Source of the DNA: Campylobacter sp. W0018
GTDB lineage: Bacteria; Campylobacterota; Campylobacteria; Campylobacterales; Campylobacteraceae
Direction of reading: 5' to 3'
NCBI GenBank assembly: GCA_020135845.1
Contig: JACHTQ010000005.1
Location: 1-64,000, forward strand
Length of the DNA: 64,000 nucleotides
In this document: positions 1-9,800 of the stretch, piece by piece
Numbering within the stretch: position 1 is the stretch's first letter
Layout of the letters: each line of letters begins with the position of its first letter
Notes under the pieces: model-generated
The model's input: only the letters and a program-made list of their open reading frames with translations
Database searches by the model: none
What the model was told of the DNA's origin: nothing
Position numbers and translations under genes: made by a program

Positions 1-1122
1 AGTATTTGATAATTGAATCTTTAAAGTATTGATTTGATTTTGTAAGAGTGCCTGTTTTCTAGGATCCATTATACTGCAATATTCATCTATAATTTCTTTA
101 TACCATTCCAATGGAGGTATAAGGTGATTAAAATTATATTCTTTATCGATTTCTATGTTGTCTTTGGCTAAACTTTCAAAGTCAATATCTTCATTATGAT
201 AGTTTCCTTCAGGAGAGGCAAGTAAGAGTCCTATAAATCCTATAGGATTATTTTTACTTAGAATTTTTGTATTTTCAGTAATTTTGATACTTCTATTATA
301 TGTATCGAAAAAAAATGAAAACGAATGATTAAGATTTCTATTAAAATTACCTGTATTATTATTCTTTATTTCAATTTCACTATCATCTTGATTATTCCAA
401 GTATGAACTCCTAAAATAATATAATCATGCCACATCTTTTTAAATTCTAATTCATTTTTTAACTCATAAATTTCTTCTTGACAAAGCCAATTTGATTTAT
501 TTTTAAAATTATTTTCATCTATATTTTTCATTTCTCTAACGTTTAAAGCAATAAATTTAGGATTATCATTTTGTATATTTATATTTTTAGGGAAAGAAAA
601 ATTTTCAATATTATTCGCTACTTTTTCACCAATTTCTCTCATAATAAAATCAAAACTATGAGCTTCATCCCTTCTTATAAAATCATACAAATTTTTTTTA
701 AGATAATATCCATTTAAATCAATAATATTAAAGCCATATTTTTTAATAAGTTTTTTATGTAAAATATCGACTAATTTTGAACATTCTAAGTTGTGCCATT
801 TTTGCGGAGTTGGAGAAATAAAACAAAGAACTTTTTTATTTAAAAAATATAGTTCTTTGTATAACCAATTAATAACTTGATAACTTTTAAAAAATAGTTC
901 AATTGAATTGTAACGACCTATATCATTGACGTTAGATGTATTTATAATCAAATCTGCATTTTTCAAAATTTGATACTTTCTTTTTAATTCATATAAATTT
1001 TGCAAAGCAGGTGTTAAACCCAATGATAAATTGATTACATTAATTCCTTTATTTTTTAAACCTTGCGTGATTCCATTTTTAAACGCAAAATTACTTTCAC
1101 CAAGCAAAACTACATTTTTCAT
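1..1122 (-). CDS. SGNH-hydrolase-like protein, 5' part (runs off the window)
   Basis: An open frame of 374 codons runs without a stop from an ATG at 1122 to the window edge. AGAGGA lies 6 nt upstream of the ATG. The protein begins MKNVVLLGESNF, where GES could be the nucleophile block of an SGNH/GDSL-type fold. A later RRDEAHSFDF (about residue 155) resembles the DxxH block that carries the catalytic Asp and His. There is no signal peptide. The visible C-terminal end (after about residue 345) becomes Gln/Leu-rich and may enter a coiled coil. Such proteins are common in Campylobacter capsule and surface-sugar regions, where they may remove or add acyl groups. That role is inference. It lies downstream of ctsF on the same strand, 87 bp away. 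The exact family is not recognised. Confidence 0.6.
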   Translation of the reverse strand, partial: MKNVVLLGESNFAFKNGITQGLKNKGINVINLSLGLTPALQNLYELKRKYQILKNADLIINTSNVNDIGRYNSIELFFKSYQVINWLYKELYFLNKKVLCFISPTPQKWHNLECSKLVDILHKKLIKKYGFNIIDLNGYYLKKNLYDFIRRDEAHSFDFIMREIGEKVANNIENFSFPKNINIQNDNPKFIALNVREMKNIDENNFKNKSNWLCQEEIYELKNELEFKKMWHDYIILGVHTWNNQDDSEIEIKNNNTGNFNRNLNHSFSFFFDTYNRSIKITENTKILSKNNPIGFIGLLLASPEGNYHNEDIDFESLAKDNIEIDKEYNFNHLIPPLEWYKEIIDEYCSIMDPRKQALLQNQINTLKIQLSNT

Positions 1123-1209
1123 AGAAATCCTCTAAAGTTTTTTCATAATTTTAAAAAAGCAAATTATATCAAAATTCAAATATTTGTAAAAATGAAAAAT
1201 ATTAATAAA

Positions 1210-2388
1210 TTATAAATTTGCTCCAGAGCTAAGTTCCCATATAGGCAAAAAAATACCAAAGGCTAACAATAAAACAAGTATTGCCACAAATAAAGTCATT
1301 AGAGGTTCAAGTAAAACTAAAAATCTATCCATAAGATTTTGCATTTTATTTTCATAATATTTTGAAATTTCCTCAGTTAAAAATTCAAGTTTAGAACTTT
1401 TCATCGCAATATTTAACATAGAAAGCACCAAAGGATCAAATGTACCTATTTTCTTAAAAGCATGAGTAATTTCTAATCCAGAATCCATAAAAGATAAAAG
1501 TTTTTTATATTTTAAAATAATTAGCTTATTTTCAAGCCCCAAAATCGCTAAATTAAAAGCCTTAGAAAGTGAAATTCCATTTTTTAAAAGTAAAGAAAAA
1601 ACCATAAAAAAATAATAATTTTGACTATAAATAATGAAATTTGAAAATAAAGGTATTTTTAAAAAGATAAAATCGCAAATATAAGCAAAAAAATAAGATT
1701 TTTTATACATAAAATAAACAAAGATAAAAACAAACACTGATAAAAAAGCAAGTATCGCGATATAATTTTGTAAAAAATCATAAATTTGAAGCATGATAAT
1801 AGTTATGAAAGGCAAGTTAATATTTAAATTTTCAAATAAATCTTTAAAATTAGGTATCACATAAAGCATCAAAAAAATAAAAGCCACACAAACACTAACA
1901 AAAACAAACAAAGGATATCTCATGGCTTTTTTAAATCTCTTTTTATTTTCTAAGCTTTTTTCTCTAAGCATAGCAATTTGCAAAAAATTTTCACTCAATT
2001 TTCCAGTGTTTTGTGCTGCTTTTATTAGGGCTAATTCTGCATAATTTAACCCAAAATTAGCGTTTTTAAAAGCAAGATTTAAATTTTGCCCCAAAAGCAA
2101 ATTATCAAGAACTTTACTTATACCTTTAAAAGAATGAATTTTTACAAGCTCTTTAAAGGCTTCTTGTATGCTTAATCCAGCATCGCAAAGCAGGGCTAAT
2201 TCTTTAAAAAAGAGTATAAAATATTCACTATTTATTTTTTTAAAATAGCTATTTTGTTTTTCTTTAATGCTGATAATTTTCCAATTTTTATCCAAAGCTT
2301 TAGCTTGTGCAGTGTTTAAATTTTCAGCCCTAATAAGTTTTTTATACTTTTTTTGCGCCTTAATGATTTCAAGCTCATAAAGTTTCAT
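1210..2388 (-). CDS. ctsF: CtsF, type II secretion GspF-like inner-membrane platform protein (natural transformation)
   Basis: A 392-residue polytopic membrane protein of the GspF/PilC family, which forms the inner-membrane platform of type II secretion and type IV pilus machines. In Campylobacter the cts genes serve DNA uptake. Two cytoplasmic helical domains (about 55-160 and 260-360) are separated by hydrophobic segments near 160-180 and 205-230, with a final one near 365-385, which is the family layout. GLSIQEAF and NGISLSKAF are the paired repeats of the two GspF domains. The ATG overlaps the end of ctsE by 14 bp, so it is the last gene of the ctsR-D-P-X-E-F run. The frame is intact; I recall that the NCTC 11168 copy is annotated as a pseudogene, which should be checked. 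Confidence 0.9.
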   Translation of the reverse strand: MKLYELEIIKAQKKYKKLIRAENLNTAQAKALDKNWKIISIKEKQNSYFKKINSEYFILFFKELALLCDAGLSIQEAFKELVKIHSFKGISKVLDNLLLGQNLNLAFKNANFGLNYAELALIKAAQNTGKLSENFLQIAMLREKSLENKKRFKKAMRYPLFVFVSVCVAFIFLMLYVIPNFKDLFENLNINLPFITIIMLQIYDFLQNYIAILAFLSVFVFIFVYFMYKKSYFFAYICDFIFLKIPLFSNFIIYSQNYYFFMVFSLLLKNGISLSKAFNLAILGLENKLIILKYKKLLSFMDSGLEITHAFKKIGTFDPLVLSMLNIAMKSSKLEFLTEEISKYYENKMQNLMDRFLVLLEPLMTLFVAILVLLLAFGIFLPIWELSSGANL

Positions 2389-3931
2389 TTAAAACCCTTA
2401 AAAGCTCATCTATACTCGTAATACCTTCTCTTGCTTTTTGCAAACCCTGCTCAAACATGCTTTGAAAGCCTTTGTTTTTCGCAAGTATCAAAATTTCACT
2501 CTTGCTTTTATTTTCTCTAATAGCTTGAGAAATCTCATCATCCACCTTTAAACACTCACCAACCAATTCTCTACCTATAAATCCACTTTGATGACAATAC
2601 TCACAACCCCTAGCCTCAAAAAAATTTCCTTGAAATTGCTTATATTTAGTGCTTTTTTGTTTGCATCTTGGACAAAGCTTTCTGACTAAACGTTGTGCGA
2701 TAATTAAACTAAGTGCGGAAGCGATTAAATAAGGTTTTGCTTTCATATCTAAAAGCCTATCTATCGTAGAAAGCGCATCGTTTGTATGCAAAGTGCTTAA
2801 AAGCAAATGTCCGGTTAAAGAAGCTTTTAAAGCTATATCAAGACTTTCCTCATCTCTAATCTCGCCTATCATAATAACATCAGGATCTTGCCTTAAAATC
2901 GCCCTTAAGGCATTATTAAATTCAAATCCTGCTTTAGGATTGAGTAAAATTTGCTGAATTAAAGGCATTTTATATTCTATAGGATCTTCTGCCGTGATGA
3001 TTTTCTTTTCTATACTCTTTAATGCATTTAAACAAGCGTATAAAGTAGTACTTTTGCCACTTCCTGTTGGGCCTGTAAGTAAAATCATCCCATGAGGAGA
3101 TCTTAGGGCTTTTTTTAAAATCTCAATATTTTTCTTTCCTAAATTTAACTTTTCAAGCTCTAAAATTTCTTTATTGTGCTTTAAAATCCTTATAACCACA
3201 CTTTCACCGTTTGATAAAGGTAAAGATGAAATTCTAAAATCGTATTTTTCTTCTTTAAATTTAAGCTCAAAACTACCATCTTGAGCTTTTCTTGATTCTG
3301 CTACATTCAAATGGGCTAAAAATTTAATATGAAAAATCAAAGCTTCATAAATATCTTTTTCAAGATCAACAAATTTCTTTAAAATGCCATCCACCCTAAA
3401 TCTTATCAAAGCATCATTGATCCTAGATTCGATATGAATATCACTCGTATTTATTTTAAGTGCTTCTTCAAGGATAAAATAAAAAATTTGACTGATGCAA
3501 GTTTGGTTTTCTTTTGCACCCTCTTGCCATTCAAGTTTAAGTTTGATGCTTAATTTTTTCAACTCATCTTTAATACGAAGAATGTTTAAAAATTTTAAAA
3601 TTTTGAACTCATCAGCAAATGCAATTTCTATTTTTTCAATATTTGTAAAAATTTTTATTTGTTCTAAAAGCTCCAAAGAACAAGGTTTTGCACTGACTAT
3701 ATATAAAATATTCTCATCTTTTATTGGCAAAACTTGAAATTTTAAAAGTATATTAAAAGGAAAATCTTCACAAAATTTTTCATCAAATTCATTTAACTCA
3801 ATAAATTTCATATTTAAAAAAGAGGCTAGTTTCTTTAAAAAATCTTCACTTTGTATGTTAAAATTTTGATAAATTTGATCAAGATTTATTTTTTGATTTA
3901 AATAACCCTCAAATAAATTTTGATCAATCAT
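2375..3931 (-). CDS. ctsE: CtsE, GspE/PilB-type secretion ATPase for competence
   Basis: A 518-residue traffic ATPase that would power assembly of the DNA-uptake machine. All family signatures are visible: Walker A GPTGSGKST (287-295), Asp box TAEDPIE (313-319), Walker B DPDVIMIGEIRD (349-360) and His box STLHTNDA (379-386). Two CxxC pairs (C420/C423 and C443/C446) form the usual zinc-binding motif of GspE proteins. The N-terminal 150 residues match the variable GspE_N region. It overlaps ctsX upstream by 8 bp and ctsF downstream by 14 bp, which indicates co-translation. Transformation role is known for the C. jejuni orthologue. Confidence 0.93.
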   Translation of the reverse strand: MIDQNLFEGYLNQKINLDQIYQNFNIQSEDFLKKLASFLNMKFIELNEFDEKFCEDFPFNILLKFQVLPIKDENILYIVSAKPCSLELLEQIKIFTNIEKIEIAFADEFKILKFLNILRIKDELKKLSIKLKLEWQEGAKENQTCISQIFYFILEEALKINTSDIHIESRINDALIRFRVDGILKKFVDLEKDIYEALIFHIKFLAHLNVAESRKAQDGSFELKFKEEKYDFRISSLPLSNGESVVIRILKHNKEILELEKLNLGKKNIEILKKALRSPHGMILLTGPTGSGKSTTLYACLNALKSIEKKIITAEDPIEYKMPLIQQILLNPKAGFEFNNALRAILRQDPDVIMIGEIRDEESLDIALKASLTGHLLLSTLHTNDALSTIDRLLDMKAKPYLIASALSLIIAQRLVRKLCPRCKQKSTKYKQFQGNFFEARGCEYCHQSGFIGRELVGECLKVDDEISQAIRENKSKSEILILAKNKGFQSMFEQGLQKAREGITSIDELLRVLNETL

Positions 3932-4505
3932 TCTTTAACTCTTTATCCAATTCAATAAATCCATAAGAATCCAAATAAGCATCTAAGGCTTTTTTAGCTT
4001 CATCTTTATGACCTAGGGCTATTTTAGCCTTAGCAAATATCAACCAAGAATCCTCAGCTTTTTTATCTATATCATTAGCTTTTAACGCCCAAAAAATAGA
4101 TTTGTTATAATCTTTTATCTTATAATACTCACGAGATAAAATTAAAGCCTTTTCATAGCTAGGATTTTTATAAAAATTATTTTTTAATTTAGTGATGTTA
4201 AATACTTTAGAATCAATTTGTATCTTAGAGATGGTGTGATTATTTTCTTGTATGAGTTTTTCTCTTATTATTTTATTTTTTTCCTGCAAGATCTTAGCTT
4301 TTATAATATTTTGCTCTAGCTCTTTTTTATAATTTAAAGCTTTCAAAGATATTGATTTTTGTTTATAATGATTTTGCACAATGAAAAAAATAATACCCAT
4401 TAGCAAGCCAATCAAAAAGAGATAAAATAAATTTTTAAAAATTTTTTTTAGTAAATATTTTTTATAGGCACTTTCAAGCTCACGCACTCTTTCTTGCAAA
4501 TTCAT
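3924..4505 (-). CDS. ctsX: CtsX, membrane protein of the competence system
   Basis: A bitopic membrane protein of 193 residues. Residues 1-20 are polar and basic, a single transmembrane helix covers about 23-44, and the rest is outside the membrane. The C-terminal half looks TPR-like (KALILSREYYKIKDYNKSIF, then AKAKIALGHKDEAKKALDAY). The start is set at 4505 because this ATG forms an ATGA overlap with the stop of ctsP, with GGA 8 nt upstream. A longer frame to 4532 exists but is unlikely. In C. jejuni the orthologue is required for transformation and interacts with CtsP. Its molecular activity is unknown. Confidence 0.85.
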   Translation of the reverse strand: MNLQERVRELESAYKKYLLKKIFKNLFYLFLIGLLMGIIFFIVQNHYKQKSISLKALNYKKELEQNIIKAKILQEKNKIIREKLIQENNHTISKIQIDSKVFNITKLKNNFYKNPSYEKALILSREYYKIKDYNKSIFWALKANDIDKKAEDSWLIFAKAKIALGHKDEAKKALDAYLDSYGFIELDKELKND

Positions 4506-5098
4506 TTTAAAAATCCATTCTCTAAAGCGCAAAGTTTTAGTACATAATCTTGACTTTTAGTATTTTTAAAATAAAGATTGAGTTCACAAAAACTTTTAAG
4601 CATTTTATCAACATATCTTAAATTTCCTTTGTAAAATTTCATTATTATTTTCATTGCTTTATGAGAAAAATCGATATTAAATTTTAATTGAATATATTGA
4701 TGAAGCTCTTTGATATTAAGCTTTTCAAGCCAAAAAACTGCCTCAAAACGACTTTTAAAATAATCTTTTTCAAAAAGATCTATTTTTTTATGAGAACTCA
4801 ATATAAAACTCATTTGATCACTATAAATTCGAATAAGTTCTAATATTTTTTCCTCATACATACCCACTTCATCGAATATTAAAACATTCTTTTTTCTTTT
4901 TTTAACAATGTCTTTAAATTCTTTCTCATTTGAAAAAATTTCATCGATGTAATCAATATCGTGATATTTTGCTAATCTTTGCAGCAAAACACTTTTTCCA
5001 CTCCCACTCAAGCCGCAAATTAAGATCAAAGTTTTATGTTTTAAACTCTCATTTATCTTTGAAAAAATTTCTTCTCTTAAATTCACAATTTTATTCAT
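4502..5098 (-). CDS. ctsP: CtsP, P-loop NTPase of the competence system
   Basis: A 198-residue ATP-binding protein. GLSGSGKS (29-36) is the Walker A motif and VLIFDEVGMYE (about 72-82) fits Walker B. The rest resembles the compact AAA+ ATPases of type II secretion/ExeA-like systems but lacks their peptidoglycan-binding domain. It starts 8 bp inside the end of ctsD and its stop overlaps the ctsX start. The C. jejuni orthologue is a membrane-associated, nucleotide-binding transformation protein that pairs with CtsX. What it drives is not known. Confidence 0.88.
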   Translation of the reverse strand: MNKIVNLREEIFSKINESLKHKTLILICGLSGSGKSVLLQRLAKYHDIDYIDEIFSNEKEFKDIVKKRKKNVLIFDEVGMYEEKILELIRIYSDQMSFILSSHKKIDLFEKDYFKSRFEAVFWLEKLNIKELHQYIQLKFNIDFSHKAMKIIMKFYKGNLRYVDKMLKSFCELNLYFKNTKSQDYVLKLCALENGFLK

Positions 5099-6509
5099 AA
5101 TATTTAAATCCTAAATCCCTAAGACTTGGAAAATTAGCATTATCAACTATGGTAGGTGTTATGATAAAAACAATTTCTGTCACATCCGATATCTCTTCAT
5201 CGGATTTAAATAAAGCTCCTATTAAGGGAATATTAGACAAAAAATTAACAGAATGCTTATTTTCACCATTATTTCTTGAAATAAGTCCGCCTAAAATAAG
5301 AGTTTGATTATTTTCAACCTGAACAACGCTTGATAGCTTTTTTTGTATCGTATCTGGAGCGATAGTGCGTGGCTCCTTTTGTCTTTTCTTATCTTCTGGA
5401 TATTTAAAATCGCTTAAACTTGGATTGATTCTAAGCATTATTTTACCATCATCAGAAATTTCTGGCAAAATATTAAGCAAAATTCCTATAAAAATAGAAT
5501 AATTACTATAACTTTCACTCACCGTTGTTCCATTTTCTGTTCCCTTAGAACTTTCTTTAACTTGATAATTGATCGTATCTCCAACTGAAATAATAGCTTG
5601 CTGATTATTTAAAGCCATGAGCTTAGGATTGGAAAGTACATAAGTTTTTCCATTTTGAGAAATAAAGTTGATAATAGAATCAAAATTTAAATTTGCCCTA
5701 AAACCTAAATTTTTCACAAAACCTTGTCCATTTTGAAAATGGATAAAAGAATTTTCACCACTTTTTGTTTTGGAATTAAAATCCAAATTAAAATTTTGCC
5801 AATTAATGCCACTAGAATGGCTTTTATTAAGATTTACTGCAATAATACTAACATCAATAATCACTTGCTTTTTTAAACGGTTTTCAAGTTTTTGCAAATA
5901 TTCTCTAACGCGTTCTAATTGAGAATGAGTGCCTGTAACTATTATAATTCCAGCATTTGAATTGACTATAGGTGCTTTTATTTCATAGTTTTCATGAGAA
6001 GAATTAAGCAACATAGTGATTTCTTTTTCTATATTTTGCCAAAAATCAAATTTTTCCATGCTTTTAATCATATTATCTTCATTATCTTCAGATGAAGTTT
6101 TAAATTCACTTTGCCTTGGTTTTGCATCCACCGAAGCTTTAGTGATACTTTGACCTTCTCTAATTGAAGTGATATAACTTATTTTAAAAATTTTTGTTTT
6201 TAAGGCTGAAATTTTCAAAACCCTGCCGTTAAATTCATAAAATAAATCATGCTCTTTGATAAAAAGATTAAAAATCTCATCTAAACTCATTTGATGTATA
6301 TTAATATCACTTTGAATGGTTTTTAATTTTTCTTTAGCAATCTTATCTTTTACAATAATACTAAATGAGCAATAATTTGCAAGCTCTCTAAGGCTTTCTT
6401 CTAAACTTGTATTTTCATGAATATTGATATCAAATAAACGTTTTTGACAATCTAAAGCATAAAGGATTTGAGTAAAAAATAAAATCTTAATAAATATTAA
6501 TCTTATCAT
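5091..6509 (-). CDS. ctsD: CtsD, secretin (outer-membrane channel for DNA uptake)
   Basis: A 472-residue secretin. A hydrophobic signal peptide (residues 1-18, ending ILYALDC) is followed by N-domains, including an STN-like N0 domain near 30-95. The C-terminal secretin domain carries VVQVENNQTLILGGLISR and NIPLIGALFK, the conserved core of the family. It is expected to form the outer-membrane pore through which DNA enters. The start overlaps ctsR by 23 bp. The frame is intact. Confidence 0.92.
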   Translation of the reverse strand: MIRLIFIKILFFTQILYALDCQKRLFDINIHENTSLEESLRELANYCSFSIIVKDKIAKEKLKTIQSDINIHQMSLDEIFNLFIKEHDLFYEFNGRVLKISALKTKIFKISYITSIREGQSITKASVDAKPRQSEFKTSSEDNEDNMIKSMEKFDFWQNIEKEITMLLNSSHENYEIKAPIVNSNAGIIIVTGTHSQLERVREYLQKLENRLKKQVIIDVSIIAVNLNKSHSSGINWQNFNLDFNSKTKSGENSFIHFQNGQGFVKNLGFRANLNFDSIINFISQNGKTYVLSNPKLMALNNQQAIISVGDTINYQVKESSKGTENGTTVSESYSNYSIFIGILLNILPEISDDGKIMLRINPSLSDFKYPEDKKRQKEPRTIAPDTIQKKLSSVVQVENNQTLILGGLISRNNGENKHSVNFLSNIPLIGALFKSDEEISDVTEIVFIITPTIVDNANFPSLRDLGFKYYE

Positions 6510-6825
6510 TGGTTTTAAAATTAATTTTAAAATTTAAAGTATCGTATTGCAATACTATATCTTTTTTATTAACTTGAACAATTAAAGCGCCTTCAATTCT
6601 ATCACCTTTTTTATACCAATGATTATTGATTTTTACTTGATCTAGCATGATAGCTGCTATAGTAAGTTTTTTTATTTTTTCAAGGGTGGGATTTAAGAAA
6701 GGATTTTGAAGATTTTCAAGATCTGCGTCGCATTTAGAATTTAAAGATCTGAAATATTCTTCAAAATCATCTTGTGCCATTGAAAAAGTAAAAAATAAAC
6801 AAATGGCACAAAAAAATCTTTGCAT
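6487..6825 (-). CDS. ctsR: CtsR, small periplasmic competence protein
   Basis: A 112-residue exported protein with a clear signal peptide (MQRFFCAICLFFTFSMAQ). The mature part is small, and its C-terminal half (GDRIEGALIVQVNKKDIVL) looks like the short beta domain of pilot or GspC/PilP-type secretion proteins. That resemblance is weak. It begins only 8 bp after the stop of the pyruvate oxidoreductase gene, so the cts genes may be read from its promoter. The name rests on gene order and on the C. jejuni orthologue, which is needed for transformation. Confidence 0.82.
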   Translation of the reverse strand: MQRFFCAICLFFTFSMAQDDFEEYFRSLNSKCDADLENLQNPFLNPTLEKIKKLTIAAIMLDQVKINNHWYKKGDRIEGALIVQVNKKDIVLQYDTLNFKINFKTNDKINIY

Positions 6826-6833
6826 TGCAAATT

Positions 6834-9800
6834 CTAGTTTTCTAACTCATTGCTAAAATCAGCTATAGCAATGCGTTTTAATTGTCTATAACGACGTTGC
6901 GCATCTTTTTTGTTTCTTTCGAACAATTCTTTTGCGTGATCTGGATTTGATTTTTTCAAAGCATTGTAACGAACTTCATTCATTAAAAAGCTTTCATAAA
7001 GATCCCACTCAGGCTCTTTGCCGGCTAAGGTCAATGGATTTTTTCCTTGCTCTTGTAAACGAGGATCGAAAGTATAAAGTGGCCAATAACCACATTTTGT
7101 AGCAAGTTCACTTTGTTCTCCAGAATAACCAAGACCACCTTTGATACCATGTGCTATACAAGGAGAATAACAAATAACCAAAGAAGGACCATCGTAAGCT
7201 TCAGCTGCAACCAAAGCTTTAACCAAATGACTATAATTTGCGGCGGAATTAACTTGAGCTACATAAATATAACCATAAGTCATTGCAATTTGACCTAAAT
7301 CTTTTTTCTGAATAGGCTTACCTGCGGCAGCAAATTGTGCTACAGCGCCAGTGCGAGATGATTTAGAGCTTTGACCTCCAGTATTAGAATAAACTTCAGT
7401 ATCAAGTACTAAAATATTTACATTCTCACCACTTGCTAAAACATGATCAAGACCGCCGTAGCCAATATCATAAGCCCAACCATCACCACCGAAAATCCAA
7501 TGAGATTTTTTGCTTAAATATTGTTTTAAATCTAAAATTTCTTGAGCTGCTTTAATATCTTTATTTTGCTCTAAAATTGGAACTAATTTATTTCTAATTT
7601 CAACCGAAGCAGCACTATCATCTTTATTTGCAATCCATTCTTTAAAAAGTGCCGCTAAAGCATTTGGAACTTGCTGCATATTTTCATTCATAATAACTTC
7701 AATGCGATGTCTTGTAGTTTCAGTAGCAACTTTCATACCTAAACCAAATTCTGCATTATCTTCAAACAAAGAGTTACCCCAAGCAGGACCGTGTCCATTT
7801 TTAACACTTTTTCTATAAGGGGTAGAAGGAGCTGAACCACCATAGATTGAACTACAACCTGTTGCATTAGCGATGATCATTCTTTCCCCAAATAATCTTG
7901 TGATCAAAGTAATATAAGGAGTTTCACCACAACCTGGGCATGCACCATGGAATTCAAACAACGGTTGTGCAAATTGCGCACCTTTTGTACTTTCTTTGTT
8001 TAAAATTTCATCTTTATAAGTAATTTCTTTAAATAGATAATCAGCATTTTCCTGCTCTCCAAAATCCATTTCTTCTTGAAGCGGAACCATAACTAATGAT
8101 TTTTCTTTAGTTGGACACTCATGAACACAAAGTTCACAACCTGTACAATCAAGAGGAGAAACTTGAATTTTAAAGCTTAGTTTTTCACCTTTAGTTCCTT
8201 TTGCTTCTAAAGCGTGATCTTTAACTCCACGTGGAGCTTTTGCCATTTCTTCATCATTGATTAAAAATGGTCTAATAACCGCATGCGGGCACACAGAAGC
8301 ACATTGGTTACATTGTATACAATTTGCCTCAATCCATCTTGGAACCATAACACCTACACCACGTTTTTCATATTCGGTAGTACCGTGCTCAAAACTTCCA
8401 TCCTCGTAACCCAAAAATGCTGAAACAGGTAAATCATCACCTTTAGCGGCATTCATAGGTTTAACGATTTTTTCAACAAATTCAGTACCTTTGTAAGCAC
8501 TGGTTTGTTCTTTTTCTTTAATTTCTAGATTTTTCCAGCTAGGATCTACTTCTACTTTTACAAGTCCATCTGCACCTACATCAATAGCTTTGTAATTCAT
8601 TTCTACAATAGCATCACCTTTTTTACTATAAGATTTATAAGCAAATTCTTTCATATATTTTTGTGCATCTTCATAAGGAATAATTTTTGCAAGTTTGAAG
8701 AATGCTGATTGCATAATAGTATTTGTACGATTTCCAAGTCCTATTTCGCGTGCCAGTTTTGTCGCATTGATAATGTAGAAATTAATTTCTTTCTCTGCTA
8801 AAGTTTTCTTAACAGAATCAGGAATTTGTCTGATAGTTTCTTCAGCACTCCAAATGCTATTTAAAAGGAAAGTTCCACCCTTTCTAATTCCTGCTAATAC
8901 ATCATAAAGTTCAAGATAAGCTGCTACTGAACAGGCTATGAAGTGAGGTGTTGATACAAGATAAGTTGAGCGAATTGGTTTTTTAGAGAAACGCAAATGG
9001 CTTCTTGTATAACCTCCTGATTTTTTAGAATCGTATGCAAAATAAGCTTGCGCATAAAAATCAGTTTTATCTCCAATAATTTTAATAGAGTTTTTATTTG
9101 CGCCTACTGTTCCATCAGCGCCCAAACCATAAAATAAACATTCTATTGTGCTTTCATCTCCAAGAGAAATTTTTTCACCGGTTGGTAAAGATGTATGAGT
9201 TACATCATCAACAATACCTACTGTGAAACCATTTTTTGGATTATCAAGTTTTAAATTTTCAAATACAGCGATCATTTGTGCAGGATCAACATCTTTAGAA
9301 GAAAGTCCGTATCTTCCGCCAACAATAATTGGAGCATTTTCTCTTCCATAGAAAGCTGATTTTACATCAAGATAAAGCGGTTCTCCTAAGCTACCTGGCT
9401 CTTTAGTTCTATCAAGCACTGCGATTTTTTTAACTGATTTTGGCATTACATCAAAGAAATATTTTAAGCTAAATGGTCTATAAAGGTAAACTTTTAAAAC
9501 ACCAACTTTTTCACCTTTCGCATTTAAATAATCCACAACTTCTTCAAGAGCTTGAGTTACAGAACCCATAGCAATAATAATGCGATCTGGCTCTTTGTGT
9601 CCGTAATAAGTAAATGGTTTATACTCTCTACCAGTAATTTTTGAAATTTCTTGCATATATTCATTAACAACATCCGGTAAAGCATCGTAAAAACGATTTG
9701 CCAATTCTCTAGTTTGGAAATATATGTCATCATTTTGAGCTGTTCCACGTGTTTTTGGATGTTCTGGATTTAACGCACCATTTCTAAATTCTAATAGAGC

